Shown: positions 42,271 to 51,153 of the stretch, in pieces
How the letters are laid out: each line of letters begins with the position of its first letter
Position numbering within the stretch: position 1 is the first letter of the stretch
Origin: an uncultured Paracoccaceae bacterium
Lineage (GTDB): Bacteria > Pseudomonadota > Alphaproteobacteria > Rhodobacterales > Rhodobacteraceae
Reading direction: 5' to 3'
Assembly: GCA_958439195.1 (NCBI GenBank)
Contig: OY288154.1
Span: 62,001-126,000 of the forward strand
DNA length: 64,000 nt
Made by a program: the position numbers and the translations under genes
The notes under the pieces: model-generated
Databases searched by the model: none
Told to the model about the DNA's origin: nothing
The model's input: only the letters and a program-made list of their open reading frames with translations

Positions 42271-43206
42271 ATGACACAGGATCGTATCTTTCCGGGCATC
42301 GTTCTGATGCTGGCCTTCTGCGCGCTGGCGCCGCTTTTGGACGTTTCGTCCAAGCTGGCGGCCGAAAATGGCATTCCCGTCGGACAGATCACCACGGCGC
42401 GGTTCGTGGTGCAGGGGGCGCTGATGCTGCCTGTGATCTGGTGGATGGGTTTGCCTTGGGCAATCAGCCCGCGTGTGATGGGATTTGTGTTCCTGCGCGC
42501 GGTGTTCCTGATCCTGTCGACCTTTTCCTTTGTGTCCGGCATCGCCGTCATGCCGGTGGCGGATGCGCTGGCGATTGCCTTTGTGGAGCCGTTCATCCTG
42601 CTGATCCTCGGCCGCCTGATCTTTGGCGATGAGGTGGGACCACGCCGGATTGCGGCCAGCGCGGTGGGGTTCGGCGGCGCGCTTCTGGTGATCCAGCCGT
42701 CGATTGCGGCCTTTGGCTATGTGGCGCTGTGGCCGCTGGGGACGGCGTTCTTCTTTGCTTTCTACATGCTGGTGACGCGGGCGATGGCGGCCTACATGCA
42801 CCCCGTCACCATGCAGGCGCACACATCCTTTGCCGGGATCGTCCTCTGTGTGCCTTTGATGGTGCTGTTTGATGGCACGGGATGGGCGCAGTTGGACCCG
42901 GTGATGCCGGGCGGGTGGAACTGGCTTTGGCTGTTCGGCGTCGGGTTCTGGGCCGGGGTCAGCCATATGTGCATGACCTATGCGCTGAAATTCGCGCCTT
43001 CCGCCACGCTGGCCCCGCTGCATTACACGGAAATCGTGGCGGCGGTCGCGCTGGGTTATCTGATCTTTGGCGATTTCCCCAACCCGCTGACCTGGGCCGG
43101 GATCGCGGTGATCGTGTCATCAGGGCTTTATGTCATCCACCGCGAACGGATCAGCGCGCTGGCAAAGCGGCGGGCGGCTGCCACGCTGCCCCCAGAAGCG
43201 ATCTGA
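42271..43206 (+). CDS. EamA/DMT family transporter
   Basis: This 311-residue integral membrane protein has about ten helices arranged as two EamA repeats. The second repeat ends in APLHYTEIVAAVALGYLIFGDFPNPLTWAGIAVIV. Such proteins export or exchange metabolites; the substrate is unknown. The 3' end overlaps the convergent thiamine diphosphokinase gene by 56 bases. Confidence 0.9.
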   Translation: MTQDRIFPGIVLMLAFCALAPLLDVSSKLAAENGIPVGQITTARFVVQGALMLPVIWWMGLPWAISPRVMGFVFLRAVFLILSTFSFVSGIAVMPVADALAIAFVEPFILLILGRLIFGDEVGPRRIAASAVGFGGALLVIQPSIAAFGYVALWPLGTAFFFAFYMLVTRAMAAYMHPVTMQAHTSFAGIVLCVPLMVLFDGTGWAQLDPVMPGGWNWLWLFGVGFWAGVSHMCMTYALKFAPSATLAPLHYTEIVAAVALGYLIFGDFPNPLTWAGIAVIVSSGLYVIHRERISALAKRRAAATLPPEAI

Positions 43207-43849
43207 GCGCGGCATCCAGCCGCGCGCGCGGCAGGATGACCAGCATGCCGGGGCCATCCATCGTCAGATGAACGTGACGGGCGGTCACACGGTTTGATGT
43301 ACCGATCAGGCCAGCGGGGGCGAAATCCAGCCCGTCGATAGGCCATTCCAACCCGCTGCTGCGCCCTGTGACCGGGGCCATCGGAAACAGCGACAGGCGG
43401 TCACCGGGGACCAGTGCAAGGGTTAGGTCGCGCGGCGCATGAAAGATCACGTCGCGTGGGCCGATCACGATGCAGCGGCTGTCGGCATGGCGGACAAGGC
43501 TGTTGAACACCGCCAGCCCGTGATCCACCCGCGCGCCGACAAAACCCAGCGCCAAGGTGAAGGGTGCATCGACCGACCGCAGCGCCTTGTCGAAATCTGT
43601 CGTCATCTGTTCCCGAATCGGGAACAATCTGGCTGCGCCCAAACGGGCCTTGGCCTGATCGGAGATCGAGTCGAAGTCACCCACCACGGCCTCGGGCCGG
43701 TGGCCAGCGGCCAAGGCGCGGTCAGCCCCGCTGTCCGCAGCAAGAATCCTTGGGGCGCGGGCAAGCGCAAGGCGGAATTCCGCCTGTGAAACAGGGCCGC
43801 CGCCGACAAGGGTGACCCCATCGGTTGATTGGACAATGGGGGCATTCAT
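43151..43849 (-). CDS. Thiamine diphosphokinase
   Basis: This 232-residue enzyme converts thiamine to thiamine diphosphate. TPK signatures are ADSGADRAL, VGDFDSI and QMTTDFDKAL, and the C-terminal thiamine-binding domain holds GTSNRVTARHV. The ATG at 43849 gives MNAPIVQ; the frame is open upstream to 43903. No TPP riboswitch (no CUGAGA element) is visible upstream. Convergent and 56 bp overlapping with the EamA gene. Confidence 0.9.
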   Translation of the reverse strand: MNAPIVQSTDGVTLVGGGPVSQAEFRLALARAPRILAADSGADRALAAGHRPEAVVGDFDSISDQAKARLGAARLFPIREQMTTDFDKALRSVDAPFTLALGFVGARVDHGLAVFNSLVRHADSRCIVIGPRDVIFHAPRDLTLALVPGDRLSLFPMAPVTGRSSGLEWPIDGLDFAPAGLIGTSNRVTARHVHLTMDGPGMLVILPRARLDAALRSLLGAAWQPPAALPAR

Positions 43850-43990
43850 GGTGATACTGTTTTCCGAATTGAGGCAGTTCGAGCGTTCGTGGGCCATAAT
43901 CAATCCTTCAAATTACCCCTATCTGTCCATGAAAACGATCAGGAACACAGTAGATTGGCGTAGTCGAACTGGCGGAAAGCGAGCATCCGA

Positions 43991-46510
43991 ATGAACGGTG
44001 CGAGTAAAATTCTAACGGTCTCTTACGGGACCTTCTCATGTACCCTCGAGGGTTTTGACGATCCCTTCAATACGATGAAGGCGATTGCAGAATACTTCCG
44101 CGATCTTGCGGCGGGGGACAGGTATTTCGGGGCAGAGCCCCCGACGCCGGATGCAGCCATGCTGCATCAGATTGCGGAGCGCGAGATTCAGCGCCGGGTC
44201 GAGGCGAAGATACAGGACAACGGCGTTGTCCTTCGGGCATCCGACCAGTCGGAGGCAGCACCATCGCAGATTGCCGCCCCGTCCGTGGCCGCCGTTGCCG
44301 TTGCTGATGCCGCCGTTGCTGATGCAGTTGCGACGCCGGAACCCATGCCAGCCCCCGTTGCGGCACAGGCTGTGTCGGCACCGCCCAGCACGACCACCCC
44401 AAGCGTGGCCCCGGCCAGCGCCCCGGCAACCGAGTCGGTGGTGGAAAAACTGTCCCGCCTGCGGTCCGAGATTGCGGCCCATCCTGCGGCCACTGCCCCG
44501 GTGCAGACGGCGCCCATCGTCAGTTTTGCGATCCCAGACTATCTGGAAGATCAGGACGCCGACACATTGGACGCCACGGCGCTGGCTGATTTCCTGCCCG
44601 AAGACGAAGGCCAGACCTTCAAGGCCGACCTGCCCGAAGATGTGGCCGAAGACACCCCGGTTGAGGAATTGCGGACCGAAGCCCCGATGATGGCCGAAGC
44701 CGCGTCGGATGCGCCGTTCGAGGAAGACGCTGCCGAAATTTCTGACCTCGACCTCTCGGCGGTGATGGCCGATTCGGTTACGGTCGATGCCGATCCGGCA
44801 GATGTCGATCTGGCTGCGCTGATGGCCGATCTGTCAGAGGAACCCTCAACGGCTTCTGTCGTGGAGGAAGCGACCACCGAAACCAGCGACGACGCCATTG
44901 ATGCGGCTGCCGAAGCCGACGTCATGGACACCCTGTCCACCTCGTTGCGGGCGGCACTGGCCGATGCGACGGACCGGGAAATTAAAGGCGGGGAAATTGA
45001 AGGCGGGGACGTTGCGGATGGGGAAATCCCGGCGGATCACTTTGACACCGCACCGCAGGACGCGCCTGCCGCCACGACAGAGGACGATACCATCCTTCTG
45101 GACGGTGTCTGGGCCGAAACGGCGTCGGAATCCGTGGCCGAGGCCGACCATGATGATGTGATCGAACCGATTGACGCGGCACAGGTTGCCGCATCGGATG
45201 TTCAGCAGCCGTTTGACACATCGGCAGAAACCGATGCGATCTGGGCCGAAACCTGGGCCGAAACGTCAGACGCCGAAGTCGAAGCCGAAGCCGGGATTGA
45301 AACCGAAGCAACGGCAACAGCCGTCCCAGCCCCGGAGCTTTCGGCAGAAGAAACGCCGAAAGACGAAGCCAAGCCCACGGCAGTAGATGACGCATCGGGC
45401 ATGGAACTGCGCCCCGGCGCGGCAGAAAAACTGCAACGGGCGCGGGCGCGGGTTATCCGCATTCGCAAAAACGATGACGCAGCCCCGGCAGCCGCACCCT
45501 CGGTTGCGCCTCCGGTCGTTGAGGCACCGGCTGGTGCGGCACAAGAAGAACCGGCACCGGTTGCTTCGGCAGCATTTGCCGAAATCGAAGACGAGATGTC
45601 GGCAGACATGAAGCGCCTTCTCTCGGCCGAGGATGAAGCTGAATTGCAGCGCGAGCTGGCAGCCCTGCGGCATGGCGCAGAGGAAAACGATGCCAATGTC
45701 GTGGCGGGCCTTGCACATCTGACGCAACAGCAGGACAGCCGCAAAGGATTTGAAGGGCCGTCCGCCGACGAAGCCCTGAGCCGTCTGATGAAGCAGACCG
45801 ACAACGAAATGCAAGGCAGCGAAACGAAGCGTCGGCAATCGGCCATCCAGCACCTGAAAGCGGCGGTCGCGGCCACAGTGGCAGACCGCAAGGTGACGGG
45901 CGAAAAGGCGGGCGAGACGGAAACCGTGTCTCGGTTGGCGCGCTATCGCAGTGACCTGGCCATGGCGGTGAAGGCCGCCCTGCCGGGCGCGCGTGGCGCG
46001 GCACCGGGCGAACGCCCGGCCCCGCTGGTTCTGGTGTCGGAACAACGCATTGATCGGCCCCGCCCCGGCGGCGCACCCAATGCCAGCACCACCACCGCCC
46101 CGATCCGCCCGCGCCGCGTGACGTCGGGCGGGCTGGGCATGGCGACTGCCGCCGATCTTGACATGTCGGAAGACGACGAAGACGAAGCGGAAGACCTGTC
46201 GAACATGTTTGGCGACAGCAAAGGCTTTTCCGAATTCGTGGAAAAGATCGGGGCCACCAGCTTTGAACAGATCCTTGAGGCATCGGCGGCCTATCTGGCC
46301 GGTGTTGAAGGACGGCCGCATTTCAGCCGTCCGCAACTGATGCGCCATGTTACGGAAATCGTGCCGCAGGGCAGCTTTCAGCGCGAGGATGGTCTGCGCA
46401 GCTTTGGGTCTTTGCTGCGCGATGGTCGCATTGCCAAGGTGCGCCGCGGGCAATTCATGCTATCGGAAGATTCGGCCTATCTGGCCGAGGCGCGCAAGCT
46501 GGTGCAATAA
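43991..46510 (+). CDS. Large acidic, low-complexity protein of unknown function
   Basis: This 839-residue protein has three zones. Residues 1-80 form a conserved-looking head (ILTVSYGTFSCTLEGFDDPF and MKAIAEYFRDLAAGD, then a helix IAEREIQRRVEAK). Residues about 85-690 are Ala/Glu/Asp-rich, probably disordered, with many acidic repeats. The last 90 residues (FSEFVEKIGATSFEQILEASAAYLAGVEGRPHF, then RPQLMRHVTEIVPQGSF and a basic tail) look like a folded domain. No signal peptide or membrane segment. I recall such proteins being labelled CheA in databases, but no histidine-kinase domain is present, so I do not use that name. A strong terminator follows. Confidence 0.75.
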   Translation: MNGASKILTVSYGTFSCTLEGFDDPFNTMKAIAEYFRDLAAGDRYFGAEPPTPDAAMLHQIAEREIQRRVEAKIQDNGVVLRASDQSEAAPSQIAAPSVAAVAVADAAVADAVATPEPMPAPVAAQAVSAPPSTTTPSVAPASAPATESVVEKLSRLRSEIAAHPAATAPVQTAPIVSFAIPDYLEDQDADTLDATALADFLPEDEGQTFKADLPEDVAEDTPVEELRTEAPMMAEAASDAPFEEDAAEISDLDLSAVMADSVTVDADPADVDLAALMADLSEEPSTASVVEEATTETSDDAIDAAAEADVMDTLSTSLRAALADATDREIKGGEIEGGDVADGEIPADHFDTAPQDAPAATTEDDTILLDGVWAETASESVAEADHDDVIEPIDAAQVAASDVQQPFDTSAETDAIWAETWAETSDAEVEAEAGIETEATATAVPAPELSAEETPKDEAKPTAVDDASGMELRPGAAEKLQRARARVIRIRKNDDAAPAAAPSVAPPVVEAPAGAAQEEPAPVASAAFAEIEDEMSADMKRLLSAEDEAELQRELAALRHGAEENDANVVAGLAHLTQQQDSRKGFEGPSADEALSRLMKQTDNEMQGSETKRRQSAIQHLKAAVAATVADRKVTGEKAGETETVSRLARYRSDLAMAVKAALPGARGAAPGERPAPLVLVSEQRIDRPRPGGAPNASTTTAPIRPRRVTSGGLGMATAADLDMSEDDEDEAEDLSNMFGDSKGFSEFVEKIGATSFEQILEASAAYLAGVEGRPHFSRPQLMRHVTEIVPQGSFQREDGLRSFGSLLRDGRIAKVRRGQFMLSEDSAYLAEARKLVQ

Positions 46511-46550
46511 CGGGATAGCGGGCCGAGAGCTGCCACTCAGGCCCCAATGG

Positions 46551-46583
46551 AAAAAGGCGAACCGGGAACGGTTCGCCTTTTTT
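46551..46583. terminator. Bidirectional terminator
   Basis: A perfect 14-bp stem, AAAAAGGCGAACCG (46551-46564) with CGGTTCGCCTTTTT (46569-46582), encloses GGAA and ends in a T-run on both strands. It separates the acidic-protein gene from the convergent DUF2842 gene. Confidence 0.92.
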
Positions 46584-46612
46584 CTTTGCCAAATCCTGAT
46601 CGGGCCGGTTTG

Positions 46613-46849
46613 CTATTCCGAACGGTCCGCGTTCGGATCATCGGGGTCCGCCTGTCCGATACCGCGAAACACCGCCTTGAACGGCAGCGCCCAGACAATG
46701 CCCAGCCCGATATAAACCAGCAGTTCCAGCCAGATCGGCGGGCGGTCAAACAACCCCACAATGGTAACCGCCACCACGATGTAAAGCGGCAGCCCGACCA
46801 CAAGGATCAGCAGCGACAGGCGACGGCGGGTCTTGTAGGGCAACGGCAT
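46613..46849 (-). CDS. DUF2842 family membrane protein
   Basis: This 78-residue protein has two hydrophobic segments (LSLLILVVGLPLYIVVAVTIVGLF and WLELLVYIGLGIVWALPF) and a charged tail. It resembles DUF2842 proteins, which lie beside purA in Rhodobacteraceae. Function unknown. It is downstream of purA on the same strand with a 15-bp gap, so it is probably in the purA transcript. Confidence 0.82.
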   Translation of the reverse strand: MPLPYKTRRRLSLLILVVGLPLYIVVAVTIVGLFDRPPIWLELLVYIGLGIVWALPFKAVFRGIGQADPDDPNADRSE

Positions 46850-46864
46850 GGGGCCAACCTCGGG

Positions 46865-48157
46865 TCAGTCCTCGAAGGGATCGGTCACGAGGATCGTGTC
46901 GTCCCGTTCGGGCGAGGTGGAAAGTAGGGCGACCGGGCAATGGATCAACTCTTCGATCCGGCGCACATATTTGATCGCCGCCCCCGGCAGGTCGGCCCAG
47001 GACCGCGCGCCTGCGGTGGATTGGGTCCAGCCTTCCATTTCCTCATAGATCGGGGTGACGCGGGCCTGAAGATTGGCCGCCGTAGGAAGGTAATCCAGCC
47101 GCTGGCCATCAAGTTCATATCCCACACAGATTTTCAGCGTGTCGAACCCGTCCAGCACATCCAGTTTCGTCAGCGCAATGCCCGACACACCCGATGTGGC
47201 GCAGGTCTGGCGCACCAGCACCGCATCGAACCACCCGCAGCGGCGCTTACGCCCGGTTACGGTGCCAAACTCATGCCCGCGTTCGCCAAGGCGCACACCA
47301 TCGGCATCAAACAGTTCGGTCGGGAAGGGGCCTTCGCCCACGCGGGTTGTATAGGCCTTGACGATACCAAGCACGAAATCCACTGCCGTCGGGCCAAGGC
47401 CGGTGCCGGTGGCGGCCATCCCCGCAAGGGTGTTGGACGAGGTGACATAGGGATAGGTGCCGAAATCCACATCCAGCAACGCGCCTTGCGCGCCTTCAAA
47501 CAGGATGCGCTTGCCCGCACGGCGGGCATCGGTCAGCACCTTCCAGACCGGTTTGGCATAGGGCAGGATTTTCGGGGCCACCTCGACCAGCGCGGCCTTC
47601 AGCGCGGCGGCATCTACGGGTTCCAACCCCAGCCCCGCGCGCAAGGCGTTATGATGGGTCAGCAGACGACCGATGCGCAAGTCCAGCGTCGCCTCATCCG
47701 CAAGATCGGCCACGCGGACGGCGCGGCGGCCGACCTTATCTTCATAGGCGGGGCCGATGCCGCGCCCGGTGGTGCCGATCTTGGCCACCGCCGTCTGGCC
47801 TTCACGGGCGCGGTCCAATTCGCCATGCACCGGCAGGATCAGCGGGGTGTTTTCGGCAATCATGAGGTTGTCCGGCGTCACGTCCACGCCCTGCCCGCGC
47901 AGCTTTTCGATTTCCGACAGCAGCGCCCAGGGGTCCAGGACCACGCCATTCCCGATGACCGACAGCTTGCCACCGCGCACGATGCCCGAAGGCAGCAGCG
48001 ACAGTTTGTAGACATTGCCATCAATCACCAGCGTATGCCCGGCATTATGGCCGCCCTGAAAGCGGGCGACAATGTCGGCGCGTTCGCTCAGCCAGTCGAC
48101 GATCTTGCCCTTGCCCTCGTCGCCCCATTGGGCGCCCACGACAACCACATTGGCCAT
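46865..48157 (-). CDS. purA: Adenylosuccinate synthetase
   Basis: This 430-residue enzyme converts IMP and aspartate to adenylosuccinate with GTP, the first committed step of AMP synthesis. GDEGKGKIVDWLSE holds the catalytic Asp and P-loop, followed by HNAGHT, GTTGRGIGPAYEDKVGR and the arginine-rich C-terminal region. The frame is open to 48313, but the ATG at 48157 (MANVVVVGAQWG) matches the family. Confidence 0.95.
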   Translation of the reverse strand: MANVVVVGAQWGDEGKGKIVDWLSERADIVARFQGGHNAGHTLVIDGNVYKLSLLPSGIVRGGKLSVIGNGVVLDPWALLSEIEKLRGQGVDVTPDNLMIAENTPLILPVHGELDRAREGQTAVAKIGTTGRGIGPAYEDKVGRRAVRVADLADEATLDLRIGRLLTHHNALRAGLGLEPVDAAALKAALVEVAPKILPYAKPVWKVLTDARRAGKRILFEGAQGALLDVDFGTYPYVTSSNTLAGMAATGTGLGPTAVDFVLGIVKAYTTRVGEGPFPTELFDADGVRLGERGHEFGTVTGRKRRCGWFDAVLVRQTCATSGVSGIALTKLDVLDGFDTLKICVGYELDGQRLDYLPTAANLQARVTPIYEEMEGWTQSTAGARSWADLPGAAIKYVRRIEELIHCPVALLSTSPERDDTILVTDPFED

Positions 48158-48256
48158 GACAGCGGTCCTTTCCCGGTCTGGTGAAACCGACTGTGCTATA
48201 GCGGGGTGCGGGGGGGATGGGAACGGGGAAACGGTTCTTTGAAGGCCAGTCCGGGC

Positions 48257-48300
48257 CAAATTCGTTCGAACGAATTTGCAAATTTCTTCGAAGAAATTTG
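48257..48300. repeat. Back-to-back pair of perfect 22-bp palindromes
   Basis: The first palindrome (48257-48278) has the half-arm CAAATTCGTTC, the second (48279-48300) CAAATTTCTTC; each is followed directly by its exact reverse complement. The two abut without a gap, differ at two positions per arm, and both differences are mirrored in the other arm. Lies between divergent purA and the VOC gene, upstream of the latter. No other strong promoter feature is visible in this 183-bp gap. Confidence 0.9.
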
Positions 48301-48340
48301 TGCCTTGCTGCAACAGGCGGCGCGCGGCAGGGTGTGGATC

Positions 48341-48730
48341 ATGTTCCTGTACCTCACGCTTGGCACCAATGATCTGGCGGCGGCGATCCGGTTCTATGAT
48401 CCGGTCATGGCCACACTGGGGATGATGCGCGCCCGCACGCTGGAGACGGAGGCGGGATATGCCGCGCCGGGCGACAGCCGATGCAGGTTATGGGTGACAC
48501 AGCCTTTTGACGGGCGGCCAGCCACGGTGGGCAACGGGTCGATGCCTGCACTGGTGGCACAAAGCCGCGACGCAGTGGATGCCTTTCACCGGGCGGCGCT
48601 GGCGAATGGGGGCAGTGATGAGGGCGCGCCGGGGTTGCGGCCCTTTGGACCATCCTTCTATGCCTGCTATGTGCGCGATCCGGATGGCAACAAGCTATCG
48701 GCGGTTTGCGAAGGCGCGGCGGGGGTGTGA
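48341..48730 (+). CDS. VOC family protein (glyoxalase/bleomycin-resistance fold)
   Basis: This 129-residue protein has the beta-alpha-beta-beta-beta pattern of the vicinal-oxygen-chelate fold: FLYLTLGTNDLAAAIRFYDPVMATLG at the start and FYACYVRDPDGNKLSAVCE at the end. Metal ligands and substrate are unclear. The ATG at 48341 is preferred; the frame is open back to 48206 but would put the twin palindromes inside the coding region. Confidence 0.87.
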   Translation: MFLYLTLGTNDLAAAIRFYDPVMATLGMMRARTLETEAGYAAPGDSRCRLWVTQPFDGRPATVGNGSMPALVAQSRDAVDAFHRAALANGGSDEGAPGLRPFGPSFYACYVRDPDGNKLSAVCEGAAGV

Positions 48731-48795
48731 CACACCTACTTGCACCCTTTCCGGCTTGCGCCTAGATAGGCGCGTCAGTCTAGGGAAGCGCCTGA

Positions 48796-49179
48796 ATGGA
48801 AAATGTCGTCCTCACCGTCCACCTGATCCTTGCGCTTCTGCTGGTCGGCATCGTGCTGTTGCAGCGGTCCGAAGGCGGCGGTCTGGGCATGGGTGGCGGC
48901 GGCAACAACATGGCGGGCCGCAGCGCAACCACAGCCTTGCAAAAGCTGACATGGCTGCTGGCAGCGGCTTTTATCGTAACATCGCTGACATTGACGATCC
49001 TTGCAGCGCGCGGCGCAGATTCGGGGTCGGTGATTGATCAGATCGGCGCGGAACAGCCTGCAGGCGCCCCCGCGGAACTGCCAGCCGGGTCGGACCTGTT
49101 GCCACCAGCGCCCACCGATGCGCCCTTGGCACCGCCCCCGGCAGACGCCCCGGCAACGCCCCCTGCGGCCAGCGAATAA
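48796..49179 (+). CDS. secG: Preprotein translocase subunit SecG
   Basis: This 127-residue component of the SecYEG channel has two membrane segments (VVLTVHLILALLLVGIVLL and LTWLLAAAFIVTSLTLTILAA) separated by the Gly-rich loop SEGGGLGMGGGGNNMAG. An Ala/Pro-rich tail is usual in this group. It lies upstream of pyrG. Confidence 0.9.
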   Translation: MENVVLTVHLILALLLVGIVLLQRSEGGGLGMGGGGNNMAGRSATTALQKLTWLLAAAFIVTSLTLTILAARGADSGSVIDQIGAEQPAGAPAELPAGSDLLPPAPTDAPLAPPPADAPATPPAASE

Positions 49180-49336
49180 CCACCACGTATTGACGGACAT
49201 AACAGGCGAAAGACTGCATCTAGCGGTCTGGTTGCATATGGGGGCAAGCTGCATTACAGCTTAACTCCCGTGATGATGCGATTCCCTGCGGGCGAATCGT
49301 GTTGGATTTGAACAACGAAATCGCGGGGGGCCACCG

Positions 49337-50980
49337 ATGGCGCGCTATATCTTTATCACCGGCGGCGTGGTGTCCTCGCTTGGCAAGGGGCTGGCCTCGG
49401 CCGCACTGGGGGCGCTTTTGCAGGCGCGCGGCTATACGGTGCGGTTGCGCAAACTGGACCCTTACCTGAACGTCGATCCCGGCACGATGTCGCCCTTTGA
49501 ACATGGCGAGGTGTTCGTCACCGATGACGGTGCGGAAACAGACCTTGATCTGGGGCATTACGAACGTTTCACCGGCGTATCGGCGCGGCAGTCGGACAGC
49601 ATTTCATCGGGCCGCATCTATTCCAACGTGCTGGAAAAGGAACGGCGCGGCGATTATCTGGGCAAGACCATTCAGGTCATTCCCCACGTGACGAATGAGA
49701 TCAAGAATTTCCTGCGCATCGGCGATGACGAGGTCGATTTCATGCTCTGCGAAATCGGTGGCACGGTGGGCGATATCGAAGGCCTGCCCTTCTTTGAAGC
49801 CATCCGCCAGTTCATCCACGAACGCCCGCGCGGCCAGTCGATCCTGATGCATCTGACGCTGCTGCCCTATCTGGCGGCCAGCGGCGAGCTGAAGACGAAA
49901 CCCACCCAGCATTCGGTCAAGGAATTGCAAAGCATCGGTCTGGCCCCCGATGTGCTGGTCTGCCGGTCGGAACATCCGATCCCAGAGAAAGAGCGCGAAA
50001 AGATCGCGCTGTTCTGCAATGTGCGCAAAGAGCATGTCATCCCGGCCTATGACCTGAAGACGATCTATGAGGCGCCGCTGGCCTATCACAAGGCAGGGCT
50101 GGATCAGGCGGTGCTGGATGCGTTCGGCATCACCCCCGCGCCCAAGCCAAATCTGGCACGCTGGGAAGATGTGATGGACCGGCTCATCCACGCCGAGGGC
50201 GAGGTGCGGGTGGCCATCGTGGGCAAATATACCCAGTTGGAAGACGCCTATAAGTCGATCGCCGAAGCGTTGACGCATGGCGGCATGGCCAACCGCACGC
50301 GGGTGCGGGCGCAGTGGATTGATGCCGAGATTTTTGAACGGGAAGATCCCGCCCCATACCTTGAAAATTTCCACGCCATCCTTGTGCCCGGCGGATTTGG
50401 CGAACGGGGCACCGAAGGCAAGATCAAGGCCGCCCAATTCGCCCGCGAAAAGAAGATCCCCTATCTGGGCATCTGTCTGGGAATGCAGATGGCGGTGATC
50501 GAAAGCGCCCGCAATCTGGTGGGGATGAAGAATGCCGGGTCCGAAGAGTTCGACCACGAAGCCGGCGAAAAGCGATTCACCCCGGTCGTCTATCACCTGA
50601 AGGAATGGGTGCAGGGCAACCATGTCGTGGCGCGCAAGGTCAGCGATGACAAGGGCGGCACGATGCGGCTGGGCGCCTATAGCGCGACGCTGGCCGAAGG
50701 GTCGAAAGTGGCGGGCGTCTATGGCACCACCACAATCGAGGAACGCCACCGCCACCGCTATGAGGTGGATATCCAGTATCGTGACAAGCTGGAAAAATGC
50801 GGGCTGATCTTTTCCGGCATGTCGCCCGATGGCCGCCTGCCCGAGATTGTAGAGGTGAAGGATCACCCCTGGTTCATCGGCGTGCAATTCCACCCGGAAC
50901 TGAAATCGAAGCCTTTTGCGCCGCATCCGTTGTTCGCCGATTTTGTCCGGGCAGCGGTGGAGATGAGCCGGTTGGTCTAA
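49337..50980 (+). CDS. pyrG: CTP synthase
   Basis: This 547-residue enzyme aminates UTP to CTP. The synthetase domain begins MARYIFITGGVVSSLGKGLASAALG, and the C-terminal class I glutamine amidotransferase domain has the nucleophile motif YLGICLGMQMAV and the His-Glu of VQFHPELKSKP. Length and order are standard. It is followed by a dense palindrome cluster before rlmJ. Confidence 0.96.
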   Translation: MARYIFITGGVVSSLGKGLASAALGALLQARGYTVRLRKLDPYLNVDPGTMSPFEHGEVFVTDDGAETDLDLGHYERFTGVSARQSDSISSGRIYSNVLEKERRGDYLGKTIQVIPHVTNEIKNFLRIGDDEVDFMLCEIGGTVGDIEGLPFFEAIRQFIHERPRGQSILMHLTLLPYLAASGELKTKPTQHSVKELQSIGLAPDVLVCRSEHPIPEKEREKIALFCNVRKEHVIPAYDLKTIYEAPLAYHKAGLDQAVLDAFGITPAPKPNLARWEDVMDRLIHAEGEVRVAIVGKYTQLEDAYKSIAEALTHGGMANRTRVRAQWIDAEIFEREDPAPYLENFHAILVPGGFGERGTEGKIKAAQFAREKKIPYLGICLGMQMAVIESARNLVGMKNAGSEEFDHEAGEKRFTPVVYHLKEWVQGNHVVARKVSDDKGGTMRLGAYSATLAEGSKVAGVYGTTTIEERHRHRYEVDIQYRDKLEKCGLIFSGMSPDGRLPEIVEVKDHPWFIGVQFHPELKSKPFAPHPLFADFVRAAVEMSRLV

Positions 50981-50982
50981 AG

Positions 50983-51115
50983 GCGAAATCTGACGCAGAT
51001 TTCGCGTCGTTTTTTGCACGCAGAAAACGGGATGGCCGCTGGTGCGCCACACGGAATTTGCGTCAAATTCCGGTGCGTTTTCTGCACGCAGAAAACGCGC
51101 GCCTTGCGCAAGGCG
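50983..51115. repeat. Tandemly duplicated two-hairpin unit plus a GC palindrome
   Basis: Unit 1 spans 50983-51029: stem GCGAAATCTG/CAGATTTCGC (loop ACG), then CGTTTTTTGC/GCAGAAAACG with one mismatch. Unit 2 spans 51052-51098: stem CGGAATTTG/CAAATTCCG (loop CGT), then GCGTTTTCTGC/GCAGAAAACGC (loop AC). The centres are exactly 68 bp apart and the 15-mer TGCACGCAGAAAACG is identical in both. The arms of the first hairpin differ between units, yet each still pairs perfectly. A 16-bp perfect palindrome, CGCCTTGC/GCAAGGCG, follows at 51100-51115. It lies just after pyrG and may end its transcript. Confidence 0.9.
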
Positions 51116-51153
51116 GCATTGCACAGCAAGGGCGATCAGGGTTAGGCGAGGGG

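Noticed and set aside
43850..43990. TPP riboswitch ahead of thiamine diphosphokinase
   Set aside because: No CUGAGA element or other conserved TPP core is visible in this gap.
43991..46510. CheA histidine kinase
   Set aside because: No HPt, dimerisation or ATPase motifs (no N, G1 or G2 boxes) are seen.
48206..48340. Longer start for the VOC protein
   Set aside because: It would translate the back-to-back palindromes; the ATG at 48341 matches the VOC fold start.
50797..51153. Longer start for RlmJ running into pyrG
   Set aside because: It passes through the palindrome cluster and the end of pyrG; the ATG at 51154 fits the family and has a GAGGGG signal.
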